Translations under genes and position numbers: made by a program
Notes under the pieces: model-generated
What the model was told of the DNA's origin: nothing
The model's database searches: none
What the model saw: the letters and a program-made list of their open reading frames with translations, nothing else
Shown here: piece after piece, positions 21,077-33,783 of the stretch
How positions within the stretch are numbered: the stretch's first letter is position 1
How the letters are laid out: each line of letters begins with the position of its first letter
Source of the DNA: Zychaea mexicana
Taxonomy: Eukaryota; Mucoromycota; Mucoromycetes; Mucorales; Lichtheimiaceae
Direction: 5' to 3'
DNA length: 64,000 nucleotides
Assembly: GCF_025766255.1 (NCBI RefSeq)
Contig: NW_026516680.1
Span: 1 to 64,000 of the forward strand

Positions 21077-22368
21077 GATGTTCTACGTGTTTGTTGGAGT
21101 AAGGGGAAAAGCGAAAGAAGAAGTGGTGGGAAGAATGATTGTTACTAGTCTCATTTTTCTAACAATATGACGTCTCCTCAAAGCGTGACTAGTTTGAGAA
21201 ATGCTTACAAATCCCAGTTGCATGAAAGCATAATCCTTTTTGGGATGCGGACAAGCAATCCGCCCTGGCAGTTGAGTGGGGAAAGATATAGCAAACGAAG
21301 TTCGCACGCCGCTTGTTATAATTTTTGTCATCTATATGCAGATCTGTGAAACAATCGTTATGGAGCGGGCTAAGTACAGTATACTAACTTTTCACTTCAG
21401 AAATATTATAATTTGAAGCCTATTAAGCTAGTAAATCTCAAAGCGTCAGAAAGTCGTGTGAGTAAATATATACTAGACAAAAATCAGTAAAATGACAATA
21501 GTAATAATCGATTTCAGTGCCAAGTGACTCATAAACTACCTTTAGGTGGAATGGATTCCAGCTGCTTCAAGATGGATAACGTAGAAATCGCAGACCGCTA
21601 GTTTTGATGGTCGCTTACACGATCCTAGTAAATCAGGATGCCAGATATGCAAGACGACAAAATTGTTTACGAACTATAGCTTCAATTGACCAAGTGAGCT
21701 TTGATATTTCTGTTTATAACTACACAGAATTACAAACGCCACAACATTATCCTCCTCTTCTCACTATTCACGAGCCACAGTAATTTTTAGCTTAAAGATA
21801 TCTTTATTAGTGCATTTAGCTCATAAAAGTACATACATGCTATTACAAATCATTTTATACCGTAGCATATGTTCTCCATAGTAGCATAATCAAATTTAAT
21901 AGGAAAATAGCACCAAATTTCATTTCATATATATTAAAATTATATGCAGATATCATACCAAGTTGTACACGAGTATGACTTCAGGAGTGTGAGTAATATA
22001 TCTGCAGTAGTTCCATTGTTTCAGCAGCAGAAGTTCGTTATGAAAGCCGTTGCTTTAAAGTAGCAAAGAGAAAGATATCATCACCAAGTCTAACTGCATA
22101 CAGTATGCACGCAGTAACCTCTTCCTTCTGTTTGTACATAATGTAACTACTCCTTGAAACCTTCGATTCCGTTTATGCAACCAAAACCCAAGGAAATTGT
22201 ACGACTGTGCCATCCTGGCTTAAAGCAGTTCTTCTTCTTCATCTGTAAAACACATAACTGCCTTCTTCAAAAGTAACGTAACTCTCTCTGCACCTTTCGA
22301 TTAGAGGATCATGATTTGTTCTTCCGAATGATTCCGGAAAGCAAGCTTCTTTATTTGTAATAAAAGTG
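21077..22368. other. AT-rich intergenic region
   Basis: About 1.3 kb with stops in all frames and no recognisable gene, RNA or transposon. It contains the promoter of GST copy 2 on one side and the 3' end of the MutL gene on the other. Confidence 0.4.
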
Positions 22369-25300
22369 TTATTCACTAAGCGTTGGACAAGGACGATAAA
22401 GTGCACAGCATGCTACTACTTGCTCCTGCTGCTGTTTTTGCACTGACAGGCTATTACTAACACCCACTGCATACGTCTCCCCGTTCTCGTCTTCAACCTC
22501 TTCCCATCGTAGCACATTGTTGCTGTCACCATTGCGAAAAGCATCCTCTTGATGATAATGATGAGCTGAAGCAGGGTTCGTCGATAGCCGCTCAAAGTAT
22601 TCTGTCACACGGCTCGGTCGATACTGACTCAAATCAGTCTTGTCACTGTAATGTTGATGTTGATTTCGTTGTTGGATAATCGATAAGAGTTCTCGAAGAT
22701 CTGCTATGCCGTAACCATCCAATATTGCATTGTTGTTATTGCTGTTGCCAACGGGGCCAGTACCACCCAAATCGTGTATAGATGTAATCTGCAGCAACAT
22801 CGTGGTTCTGTCCAACTTTCGCCACCGGCATTGGAAGCCATTGGCTGTGATACGCCGATCCGTTACTACCTTGAACAAACGATTCTGTCCGTCTTGATCT
22901 AGCAGTGTGTTATCACGTCCCTGTAGTGAAGCAATTGTGCTAAAGTACGGATCTTCTTGACTATATACATAGTCCAGTGTGCGACTTTATAAGTATTGCA
23001 ATATAGGAACAAATAAGAAAGTGAAAAAGACATCTTACCTAATCTCCACGGCAATGGGTTTCTCGAGGCGTTTTCTGCACGCAAGCTCATGATGCTTCAA
23101 GAACCAGGACAAAGAGCATGCGTATTTCATACTATTTTAAAGGAGCAAGTGAACCAACAGATCGTATAGTCAACGGTATCTTTTCATTTTTCCACACACA
23201 AACACACATACACACACTGTAGATCTTTGCTTACTATATCAATTGTTCCAACAACTTACCGATCTCGATCGATTATGCCTATTTCTTGTGTGCTTGCACC
23301 ATAATGAACAGAATTTGCACTTTTGGAATATGCGGCGAGTGACCTTTTGGTACACATGTCTTGGGTATAGAGAGGGAACTGATGTACTACAATTGTATTC
23401 TTCTTTGTTGTCGTTGGTGCTGTCAAAGGAGGAGCGGACATAGGCAGCGGAGATGCTGGGTAGCGATCCAGTCGTACGCGATGGTACCGTAACCATCGCT
23501 GATATTGCGCTAAATAGTTTGCAGGTATACTTGTAGCGTTGCATTTGAGCGGCATTTCTAAATTAAGGGTATCGAACAGAGCGGATACTTTGGAAGGCTG
23601 TTTGGTGAAGAGGGTGTTCCGCTTACGTTTCCTTGGAATGCTAGCAGTTGCAACGGATGAATCAGATGGCGAGGATAGCACTGATGATAGTGTTGGGTGA
23701 CTTTGATGTTGTGCAATAGCAGGATGTGGAGGTAAAGTCGGGTGCTCTGTAATGGATGGATGATGTCGCGTTAAATCGCTCTTTCCCTTTTCAGTTGCCG
23801 TACGCACTGGTAAAGATGGTGCTACTGGTGGTAAAGATAGTCTGTTCGACTGTTGCATACGGAACATATCATATAAACTACGATTGTTGCTTGTTGGATG
23901 CGAATTCTTTGCTTGGTTCTCTGTTAGAGGTGCGCTAGCCTGTCTTTGCGGCTGCTGCCGGATATCCAATATCATGGATGATGGCTCGCGTCGACCGTTC
24001 AAAGAAACAGGGTCCACTTGCCATTGTGACTCTTCGTTCGTAGATAACTGAGGTTCGAAGTCAGGGCTAGTTTCTACAAATAGCTGTCGGTTTGAACGGC
24101 GTGCTCGTGATATTAATCTTGTCGGCGTCGCCGTAGGTGGCCGAGGTGTTGCTGCTACTGAGGATGAGGATACTGGAGCACAGGAAATTTGCTCTTCTCG
24201 CTGCTGGGGCAGAGATCGCGCTGTTGCTAATGGACTAAAACGTTGAGGGTCCCGCATTGGTCGTGTCGATGATGAAGCAGTAGATTCTGTGTTTAATGTT
24301 GGTCGTTCAGACAATTCCGTTACTGCCGGCAACGTAATTTGTGGAGATATTCTTGCTGTTGTTGTTGCTGTATTATTCACTACCAAAACTGCTTCTGGTA
24401 CTGCAGATGAAATGGATGGTTTTATAGCACCCGTAGGTCGGGATATCGCTGATGGTGGGGCAGTTGTTGGTACCTGAGCTGGTTGCTGCTGATCCTGACG
24501 TTGCTGTTGTTTGCAAGGCTGCTTCAACCATTCCGTCAACGATCGAACACGCGGTCCAGTTTCTTCTACACAAACTTGCAAGTCGTTCTCGTCTTCGGAT
24601 AGTAAAAGCTGATCTCGCTCATCAGTATCATCATTGCTGCTACTGCTGCTGCTCGACATTCCTTGACTGCACATTGAGAATTTCCACACGCCAGTATCGC
24701 CCGCTGCACTTTCTTGCTCATCCTCGTCAACCTCCTCATCATTGATATTGTCAGGATGCTGTTTCTCTTGTTCGTTTATTGCTGGTAGCTGGATAAGCTG
24801 TCGTTGCAGCTGTATATCCAAGGAAGGCATGTCGACATCCATTCTTTTCAAAGAATCGATCCAAGCATCGGATGCTTGGCTTGGAATCTCCTTGGATCCA
24901 ATGGGTGTGGGGTTCGATATGTCATGCAAAGTATCATTTGTTCCATGCGTTATTGGCTTTTCAACGTTTTTCGTCTGGCTATTTTCTCGCATCTCCGTTC
25001 CACGCCCTGATGTTTGGTTTGTATCAGCCAAGACATTATCAGTAGCTCCAACATGCGCTGATGCTGCTTCTTGCAATTCCATTTGTGCTGGAAGACTCGA
25101 ATTATCTCCTGCTGACGCAATTGATGGCGCTTCTTGCAAGGATGATGGAGATAGCTCTGGTTCTTGTAAACGCTCATAATTACTACTACCGCAAAAAGGT
25201 AAGGATTAGTAATATTATACCCTTTGGAGAAAACATTCTTAGAACAATACATGCAGTATTAGTATACATACATGTGGTCATCCGCTCGCTGCTGAACAGT

Positions 25301-27004
25301 GCCAAATAGTCTATGCGTAGGCGATCTATAAATCCGTTCGACCAAATTTTCGAACAGCTCAATCACTGTTTGCTTATGATGTAGCATTACTGCCATTTTG
25401 CTCGGTTCAAGGTTCACTATCAGACAAGGTGAGGTTTCTAGTATATCATTCTCTGCATATCTTCCCTCGCCACCATCACACATTATTTTTGTATAAATTC
25501 AATGTTTACCATCCAGCTGATCCCCATTGAGCTGTATGCTGACAAACATGAATGGTGTCTTTTTCGATGATTCTAAAAATCGTGCAGCTCACTTATTAAA
25601 ATACCATTTATCCGATCACCATAAAAGAAAGGATTACTAGTTCACATACCGCTGTTGTATCGTTTTCGAGCGAGGGCAACAATTTCCTTCAGATCGCACT
25701 TTGCATGGTTAACTGGACGTTTGTTGATATAGACATGCACGCGCTCACCGCGATAAACAGTAGCTGGATCTAGTACATTGACACAAAACAGTTTTGTAAA
25801 AAAAAAAATCCTATGCATATCGACTAGCACCGTTCCAGTAACTAATAAGGATTATTATTAGTTTACCTGCGTTAGGCTTGGCTAAAACACACTCCATGGA
25901 TAGCTGATCAGCGGCTGCTGTGAGACGATGATGCTCCAACATATCCACCAATTGACTACCATAAACTGTTGCAATGGATTTCATGATACCAGTTGTCGCT
26001 GGCTTTACCCACTTATTTGCCCCAGAAATGCGGGACAATGCGCCCACTCCATCTACCGAGCTTGTCAAAGCGAACCGAATCTCAGGGTAAATCAAGCTGT
26101 ATCTTGTCAGCAAGTCTTGGATCCGTTTGAAACTAAATGACCTTTGTATCATTTGTTGTCGCACAGGAACGTTGAAAAATGGCTTGTATGCTGACACGAG
26201 TGTGCCAGTATGTGATATTAAGCCAATAGGCTGATGACTATATATCAAGTAATTAAAGTAAGTTTTGTTTAAACTGTTCCTTGTTCTTTATCGCGCTTTT
26301 TTTATTCTTCCTTCTCTCCACACACGTTTTATGTATACCTTGTCTGATTACCCGAACGATCCAGTTCGTATTGCATAGCAAGTGTGTCGTTTTCAGTCTT
26401 TGTAGTAATTTGGAAGGTTTCGGATAGAGCGCAAATCGAGTTCAGCGCCTCGCCTATATAATTTTCAAAACGAGTCATTTGATTTTGCATATTAAAAAAT
26501 TCATGCAGATCCCATTTCCTTACCTCGAAACCCAAGTGTCGTTAAGTGCTTCAAATCATCCATAGATGTAATTTTCGAAGTGTGGTAACGCTGGCCCATC
26601 AAGGGACGGCTCTCGCTATCGATGCCGTGTCCATCATCTTTAACCTATCGTTTAATTGTTCAGAAAACACATTATATATATAACGTTTATATCTACACTA
26701 ACGAAAAGAGGGCAACACACACACTCTCATATACACGCACCTGTACAAGCTTCAGCCCATTATCTACGAGCTTCACGTCGATGCTACGTGCGTTTGCATC
26801 CAAAGCGTTCCTGTCATATTTTAATCATACGCATGGAACGTTATGCGTCAACTCTTTTTTGTCGAAAATCAAGTAAATATAGTTCAAAAAACCTTACTCA
26901 ATCAATTCTTTCACTATGGAATCAATGTCGACAATGACTTGACCAGAATGCAAGCGACGCACAGTCGTCTTATCAAGAGCTTCGATCGCGCGATCATGTT
27001 GCAT
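22369..27004 (-). CDS. MutL homologue, Mlh2 / human-PMS1 type
   Basis: Eleven exons (27004–26898, 26810–26741, 26644–26524, 26453–26339, 26237–25867, 25769–25650, 25572–25510, 25416–25272, 25182–23260, 23131–23039, 22984–22369), 1188 residues. The N-terminal GHKL ATPase has all motifs: KELIENALDANA (catalytic Glu and Mg-binding Asn), DDGHGID, GFRGEALNSICAL and SHTGTLV. The transducer domain follows, with VYINKRPVNHAKCDLKEIV and VNLEPSKMAVMLHHKQ. The order and sequence fit Mlh2/human PMS1 better than MLH1 or PMS2. A huge Ser/Gln/Pro-rich linker fills exon 9. No DQHA-x2-E-x4-E metal-binding endonuclease motif is seen at the C-terminus, consistent with an accessory, non-nuclease MutL partner in mismatch repair and meiotic gene conversion. 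The exon 9 acceptor could be 3 nt upstream. The C-terminal third is unrecognised. Confidence 0.85.
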
Positions 27005-27872
27005 TTTCGCAACGATTTAAACCGAAAAGGACGTTTGGAAAAAGAAAGAAACTGACAACTTTGTGTGAAAGATAGGATGAGTGGAGGGTATCTTCGGCCT
27101 TCAAAATCTAAAACCAACTGCCGTCTTTCAGGTTAATGCATGGTTTACTGACAGACCCAAATTTGTTGTTGTAGTAGAAAACCTCTGCTTAATCTAATTA
27201 CTGAAGATAAAAGCAGCTCTCGGTGATGCATAGTCTCTCATTAACAAATGTCAATCATCGTCATACTTTAGGCAATGCCCATGATGGTGCCCGGAGATGG
27301 TAGTGGTTGCAAGGTACAGCTAGCTATTGACGACAGTATGAATTCAAAGGTTTCATATTCAAGATCTGTTTCATGATACCGCTCTTTGAGATGCCCATCT
27401 GACGCTTCAATGGATGACACGCGACAAACAAGGTGTTATACTTATTACTCATCTTCCATGAATCGGAATCAACAAAAATGATAATTGGTGCAGAGGGTTG
27501 AACAAGAGCAAATGAAAAGGATCAGCACAAAGAAACGAAAAGGGGAACTTTGCGATAAGGGTGTTCGTTACCGTGCAGAATATGCGCCATGCTTAATCGG
27601 CCGAGCAATGCTTTGATGAGGAGACTTTTTTTTGCTTGGAAGAATTGGGAGTCTTGATAGGAAAAGATGGGCAGAAAGAGCGAAATGTAAGTTTAGAGGT
27701 AGTAAATTTAGAGCAAGATGTATATTGTATGTGTACTCTTCGAATTAAAGACCGGTGATGACAAGATATGTAAACCGTTGTTAGAAATTCAAAGAGATGT
27801 AATTACGACTAACACGAGAGCGCGACCAGTCATTACTTTGATAGTAATATGTACATACGCAGAGTAAAGAGG
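27005..27872. other. Intergenic region upstream of the MutL gene
   Basis: About 870 nt with no gene that can be supported. It includes the MutL promoter and the 3' flank of the GST pseudogene. Confidence 0.4.
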
Positions 27873-28345
27873 CTATTGTGACGCATTTTCTTGCTGGTAC
27901 TTTTTGATATTGGGACGCTCTTCAAATGCTTCCACTATGGCAGCCAAGTAGGATGGAAGTTGTTCCTTCTTCAATTTTTCATCAACGATCATATGATAAA
28001 CCTGAAGATCGGCAAATGAGATCTGCATGATGCGGTTTAGGGAACGAACAGAAACTTATATATCAAGCTTTTGGGAGTATAATGGACAAGTAGGAACGAA
28101 AAAGTATAAATTAACTCAGTTCCGAGTACGTAGGGCCCACCACTGGCGGCATAGCATTCGTTCTAAGTGCTTAGGAAAAGTTTTCTCGAGATGCTTTTCC
28201 CGATCTTTCTATATCACATATAGAGATGCATATAAGCTATCTGCAATAAAGCAGACACAGACGTTGTTTTGCGTAAAGCTTGAAACGTGTTACTTACAGG
28301 ATCATCCGTCCAAACGGAGGGATCAAAATCGACAATTTGGCTGAG
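27873..28345 (-). pseudogene. GST copy 3, C-terminal exons (broken)
   Basis: Three blocks match GST copy 2 in order. The end of exon 2 survives as LSQIVDFDPSVWTDDP before a good GTAAGT donor at 28297. Exon 3 (from 28207) begins KDREKHLEKTFPKHLER but then loses about five bases relative to copy 2: the YAA.GGPYVLGTE continuation is found in another frame and the original frame stops within about 15 codons. Its donor is also damaged (GAGTTAAT where copy 2 has GAG|GTATGA). Exon 4 (28022–27873) is intact, with ISFADLQVYHMIVDEKL and EERPNIKKY to a stop. The missing N-terminal exons lie at 33784–33986, about 5.4 kb away. The gene cannot make a functional enzyme as it stands. Confidence 0.85.
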
Positions 28346-29364
28346 CTTAAGACCCACCTGGAGAAAAATTAAAAATTCCAACTTGCTGCACTTAGAAAAA
28401 CCGACCACGTCAACTGGTTTTATAACTTTTAAGCTAATCACACGGAACGAAAGCGTCAGAGTATTGATCTTTCAGCTACGACTTGCTGGACTTTATTATC
28501 GTCACTGTCGATGGTAGGGTATATATAATAATAGTGATGCAAAATCCGAGATTTACCTATACATATGATATTCCGCGTCTATATAATTAAGTGTCACATT
28601 GAGAGGCACGAACTAAGGTTGGCCCTTTAACAACCATGGCATACAACTAAGCCTATATGTATAAAGTCTTTTTGTCCCAGGGAAATATCAGCATAGTATA
28701 CCTCTAATTGCTACATACTCTTTCTTTCGAGCAGTGTTACCATTAAAATGAGCGCAGTGGCTTCATATTGATTTAGCCTCTCAACTTTGATGCGTCATCA
28801 TAACCCTTCGTCGGGTACCTTTATCCTCCTTACTGGGAGGATAACACTCTTAATAGCTTTGGCTTGCATGCTACAACGCACAACGTGATGCACTTGACCA
28901 GTACTCATCTTTATTTTACAAATATCGTCTGTCTCTAACGATCGTTTTACTACGAAATATGTCACATTGAATCTTTTAAGTGGTCATTTTATATCGAAAA
29001 TGTTTCCATTTATTTATGAGCTGATGCTATGTTGGTCTACGTCTCAAAAACTGCTTTTAAGGGTGGTCTAATATGTGCGGACTGAGAGAAAAAGATTAGT
29101 ACAAAAAGAAATCAAAGCTTTTCATGGAAAGTAACTTTCCAACGTAGGTAGAGCCATTCTAGATTAACCCGTTCTTATGGTACTGATGCTTCTTTTGCAC
29201 ATATTATGTGTTTCTCGATTTAAAAAATAGTCTTTCAACTTGTATAACAGACAACAACTTTTTTCACTTTTAATCTATGGATAATTCTATGTATCTTACC
29301 CCTCGGTTCTACGACGCTTGATTTCTTTTCCCAATTTGTCTATAATGATACCGAGGTCACGACA
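28346..29364. other. Insertion flank between GST relic and Crypton relic
   Basis: About 1 kb of AT-rich sequence with no readable coding frame. It lies inside the segment that separates the two halves of GST copy 3. It may hold one terminus of the Crypton element, but no repeat pair could be identified by eye. Confidence 0.35.
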
Positions 29365-31480
29365 TTAGTCTTCCAACTGGCTAGCAGCATCAGTGGTTGA
29401 TATATAGCTTTCTCGTGCTATCCGCTCGACTTTTTCGTATATCAGTTTTCTTCGGCAAAGAAAACCTCGACTCCGTGGGGAGCCTTCTCCATGCCGTGCG
29501 GTACGTTTCTTCCAGAAATTGAACTGAAGCCTGCCGTGCAGTTCCAATGGTGTACTCGCGTCAGACATCGGTGACTGTTAGAAGCTTCTCTTAAGCGTAT
29601 AGTCTTGTGGAGGCGGTGACGGTGATGCCAAAGATGAAGCTTCTATTGGGAGCACATCGCTAGTTGTGGCAGTTTGATGATCAACTTGAAGGATTTCGTT
29701 TCTTGCGACGCCAACTTCTGAACTGGGAGCCATATTCGCTGGATTGCGGGAGAGGTTTCAATGGGTTGGAAAAAATTGGAGTCAACAGCTTCTAGAGTAC
29801 TAATAAAACCTTGTCGCTGTGACGATCCAATAGCCTCAATGTCGCTTCTGATCCCACTGATGTCGCTGTTGATGTTGCCGCATGAAGATCGTAGTAGTTC
29901 CGTTAAATGTGGCATAGCCCTTTCGATCTGTATACCTAACGGCTCTTCTTCTTCGCTGGTTCTTGCTGGATAACGCAACATGTCCAAATCATACTGTTTG
30001 TATAGTAGGTCGTCGAATATGGGTGGGTCCACAAGAAATGGCTCGGATGAAGCTTTTCAGAAGCACAGAGTCCTAAAGTAATATTATATCAAATATTTAT
30101 AACAATATGATATAATAAATAGTGACTATGTACCTGAATAAAAGCAATTCAAATATTTTAAGAGTTCCAAAAGGCTTGGACTTGTAAGATCGTTTTGGAC
30201 AGTCCTCGTCTCGAACTTGTTTTCCCAGTACTCGATATCAGGAAAAACGTTTTGTTGCAAGCTCTGTGGCGGATCGATTTTGGCCCGTGGTAACGAAAAT
30301 GCACCAGCTTTTTTGGCATAGAAACCAACTAAAGCACGAATCGCTGGCTTCGGAAGACTTGTCAAGTAGCATCCGATCATCTTGTCCGACCCCCCTTCCA
30401 ATTCGACGTTGATCACTGTCAGAAACATCTTGTTCAGTGATCGACCTCAGAACACTACCGCGGTTGATGTGTGTTCTTTTGCTCGGTTGAATACCAACAG
30501 CTCGGAGCGCTTCCTGATGTCCATCTCTTTGCGTATTGTAAGTGATAGCTTGTATACGGTTGACACCCTACAAGACGTGTATGTCGTACCAATGTCTGCA
30601 TGATGTGAAATCCGGAGCTCTTCCTTTTTAATATGCTAGCGGCAAAAAAGGTGGAATGCCAAAGCTCCAATCGGACAAACTTCTGCACAGCGGTGTCTGA
30701 TGCCAGCACCGTACTCGACTCTCCCATGCTGATTGGTCTTGCCCTTACTCATAGTAATAACCAGAGCAATACACTTGGTCGGGCATTCATCCTTGAATTC
30801 GGTACAGAATAAATCTGGCGGCTGCATAATACGCTTGGTCTCGCCTCGACCTAGTATCGCATGGCCAAGCAAAAAATCCAGTCGGTTGCGCAAATGATGA
30901 GGCATATTACGTCCAATTTGATAGCGCGAAACGAGCTTTAGCTCGTCCAACGTATATCCGTCGTTAAGTATGTTGATGCCACGGTCCGTATTCTTCTCTT
31001 TTACGCACTGCATTTCCCCGGTCGTAGTCGCTGAAGAAGTTCTTGACAATCGTTCCTCGGGCTGGTGGGTGCATATTTCCAAGGACACTGGCTTGCACAG
31101 CTTGTAATACTATAGCTGCTTTGGCATAAGCCTATAGTGCTTCTTTACCCAAGCACTTGGATTTGCCGTCCGGGAGCTTATCTTTCTTGTTTTTGATATT
31201 ACTATTGGCCACTATCTCTTTCAAGAAAGCAACAAGTTTGGCTTCAGTGACGGTGTCGCCATCTCTAAATCTAGTTTGTTGCACCACGACTTAAAAAGAA
31301 TAAACAAACAAAAATTAGTGTTACTGAGGTTGATATGCTTTCTTTAAATTCTAGCGCTCTGATTACTAATCGACGCACCTTCCAATGCGCCTGCTTCAAG
31401 AGATACATGTTCTTGTGTTTTCTGCCAAGTTCTCGAGATGCCTTGTCATTGCGGATTAGACTTGCTCCTCGAGAAATGCT
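29365..31480 (-). mobile_element. Degenerate Crypton-type tyrosine-recombinase transposon
   Basis: A decayed element is readable on the minus strand across several frames. From upstream: TVTEAKLVAFLKEIVANSN and an AAIVLQAVQASVLGNMHPPARG block (about 31260–31030, core-binding part, interrupted by a stop); LVSRYQIGRNMPHHLRNRLDFLLGHAIL then CIALVITMSKGKTNQHGRVEYGAGIRHR (30636–31088), characteristic of the Ndc10-like catalytic domain of fungal Cryptons; then GCYLTSLPKPAIRALVGF with SLPRAKIDPPQSLQQNVFP (30126–30428), the region around the catalytic Tyr. After a linker (29643–30032) comes a GCR1_C-like DNA-binding domain (29365–29568), reconstructable only across a frameshift (FLEETYRTAWRRLPTESRF, then RRKLIYEKVERIAR). 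Stops and frameshifts show the element is dead. Cryptons move DNA by tyrosine recombinase without terminal inverted repeats. Ends not defined. Confidence 0.8.
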
Positions 31481-32465
31481 TTGTTGCGGTCATTGACACT
31501 GACTTGAGTGTTATTAGCAGTGCCTGGTGAATTTAGAGTAGGAGTGCTTGAAAACTTTAATTGGGCCTCGTTCCCGTTGGCTCCGCCTCGTCCTCTGATG
31601 TGGTGTTGGCTCCCACAGCCGCGCTTTTTATTCTCAGTTTATATATAATGAACCAAGATTTACATGCAGTGTCGAATTTTCGCGTCCGCAGTTCCAAGTG
31701 TGCTCTCTCGAGTATCGGTGACAGCACCCCCTTTATGTTGATCTAACTCTACATAGTAGCACGATCATTTTTCCTGCAACAAACGCGTCAACCCTTCGTC
31801 AATGTTTTCCCATACTTGTGTGCAGCGGAAGCAATTGCAGATAATTCATGCATCGGGAACTTGCCTTCCCACAAGTCCTGTCAAACTCTTTACTCCTTCC
31901 CCTTCATTCTGTATCCATTGATGACACATTAGCAATAGGTTATCAAAAGAAAGGGCAGGTCTTTAGCTTTAACATAATACTAATATCATGTACAGTTACG
32001 ACGATAAATTGTGGCGGAATATTGCTTTGGAAATTGCCTAGTCTCAAAAAGACGATGCCAGGTTCCCCTTCACCGTGTCTAGAACTTGTTTCTCGAACAA
32101 TCGAGTCTGAAGCATGCAGTTGGTTCGTGTCAGTTGCGACAGTGCCCTCTTCTTCCTTCCTTTTCAAATAAACTGACTATGTTCATCATTCAGCATAGAA
32201 AGATTATGTAGAGCAGAGCCGTGGCTATAGAATGATACCAATATCGATACATTTCTCGATCAATAAACGACGACACTATAGCTAATAATGTGCAATGATT
32301 AATGAAAAACGATCGTTTTCTGCTGCACTGTTGACTGAAACATGCATCGTGCTCTTCCTTAGTGTTAACCTCATCGCCTATATGCTCGTTTGGCTATTGG
32401 ACAACAGATAAACCACGCAATTGCCAAGAATCTAATCGATTGTTCCATTCATTCACAACGAATCT
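31481..32465. other. Intergenic region between Crypton relic and small gene
   Basis: About 1 kb. Several plus-strand frames of 60–105 codons occur (31561–31746, 31848–32171) but show no motifs and are probably chance. It may include the 5' flank of the Crypton. Confidence 0.35.
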
Positions 32466-32475
32466 TATATAAAAG
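32466..32475 (+). promoter_or_regulatory. TATA box of the small gene downstream
   Basis: TATATAAAAG is a textbook TATA element. It precedes a long pyrimidine-rich leader and a likely 5' UTR intron (donor GTAAGT at about 32740, acceptor TTTTATAG at about 32858), ahead of the ORF that starts at 32943. Confidence 0.55.
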
Positions 32476-32942
32476 GTACACGTTCCCACCCATCCATAGT
32501 TCTTTGGCCTCTTCTCTTCCGCTTCTTTCTCCTTCTCCTTCCTTCTCGTCATCAACTGTACGTATAACTCTTGGGAAACGGGATTCATTGCATGAACGTG
32601 CGTGTGGTGGTGTGCATGTCTGTCAAGAAGTATCACGACGACTCACGATCAAATCTCTTGCTTTCTTTCATTTCTATAGCCGTCTCCTCCTCGGCCTCGC
32701 CCGCCACTTTTTCTTTATTTATTTTTCTAAAAACAACAACGTAAGTGTTACTGCTTTAAAAGAGGAGAGAAGCAAAAGTATACACAGTGTGTGTCAAAGA
32801 TGATGATGACTGTGGTATTGATTACTCACGATCGAGCCTCTTCTTTTTTTTTATAGCTCTCTCTTGCTCTTGCTCTCTTTCTCTCTTGCTCTCTCTCTCT
32901 CTCTTGACACGACGTTAGTATTCTTTTATCTATGCTACACGC

Positions 32943-33390
32943 ATGATGCTTTCTCTTTCCATTACCCGCCGCTATCTACGATGTTGTTATTAACGATTCT
33001 TCCCGCTACTATATTCAACAGAGGCGCCTGGCCCCAACCGTAAGCCTAGCCCCATGCGCTAGAGTTCCGTTTCGCCACAGCGGACATGGATTTGGTAAGA
33101 CTTTCACCTCAGTTTGCACAGAGTTATTATCCTTTCCTAATAATCATTGTGTGGTGCTCTATGTAGTCTAGCTGTGGCTGTCGCCCCAATGTGGCGTAAT
33201 ACCTCGTGGGCTGCCCGCCAACTGTAAGTAAAAATATGATTTTCTCGTGAAAGAAGGGGGAAAGGATCTTTTAAGTATGATACTGACATGTGTGTTCACT
33301 CTGTTTATATTACATTATAGGTGGTACACCTTTCTTTTTACTATGCTTTGTGGCCTCTTCTTCACCATCATGTGTCATGAAGTAGTATAG
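32943..33390 (+). CDS. Putative 68-residue mitochondrial-type single-TM protein
   Basis: Four exons (32943–32982, 33050–33094, 33172–33223, 33321–33390) join in phase to 68 residues. The first ~25 are a classic mitochondrial presequence (MMLSLSITRRYLR, then ARVPFRHSGHG) with many Arg/Ser and no acid. A Trp/Arg-containing AVAPMWRNTSWAARQL follows, then one membrane helix WYTFLFTMLCGLFFTIMC and a short HEVV end. Size and plan resemble small nuclear-encoded subunits of respiratory complexes, but no family is identified. The last two introns have strong GTAAGA/GTAAGT donors and ATAG/TAG acceptors; intron 1 has a weak GTTGTT donor (an alternative is 3 nt downstream). A TATA box and a CT-rich leader lie upstream. 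All exons are too short to show up as long ORFs. Confidence 0.5.
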
Positions 33391-33783
33391 AAGATATGAT
33401 TACTAACTAGAAGTTAATCATCATGTATGTTGCCCGACGTCTGGTCATCCTTTGGTCCATTACTCAATACTTGGTGGGTTATACCTTGAGTCTCTTTCAC
33501 ACTGTCCACCGGTATACATTGTATATTAGCCTACCAACTGATGTGTACTATTTTTTTCTTTTCCTGTATGCTGACCTTTCCTTGCCCTCTCATTCTCCTT
33601 ATTTCGCACACCCTTTTCTTTATCGTCATTTATTCTTGTGTACACTCCAAAACTTGTAATTTATATCTCTTCATTTTCCAATCCACACACAATCACCCCT
33701 CCTTGTTATATACTCTCATGCAAAAATCATATTTTGTTTCATGTCTTGGATATTAAGACTCAACAATAAAGTATCAGAATCTA
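33391..33783. other. 3' region of the small gene up to the GST break
   Basis: Pyrimidine-rich sequence containing a 78-codon hydrophobic frame (33423–33659) that looks like chance translation of a CT-rich tract. The right boundary of the segment splitting GST copy 3 lies at about 33784. Confidence 0.35.

Noticed and set aside
33423..33659. 78-codon hydrophobic frame downstream of the small mitochondrial-type gene
   Set aside because: A CT-rich tract translates into Leu/Phe/Ser/Tyr by composition alone; there is no splice or motif support.
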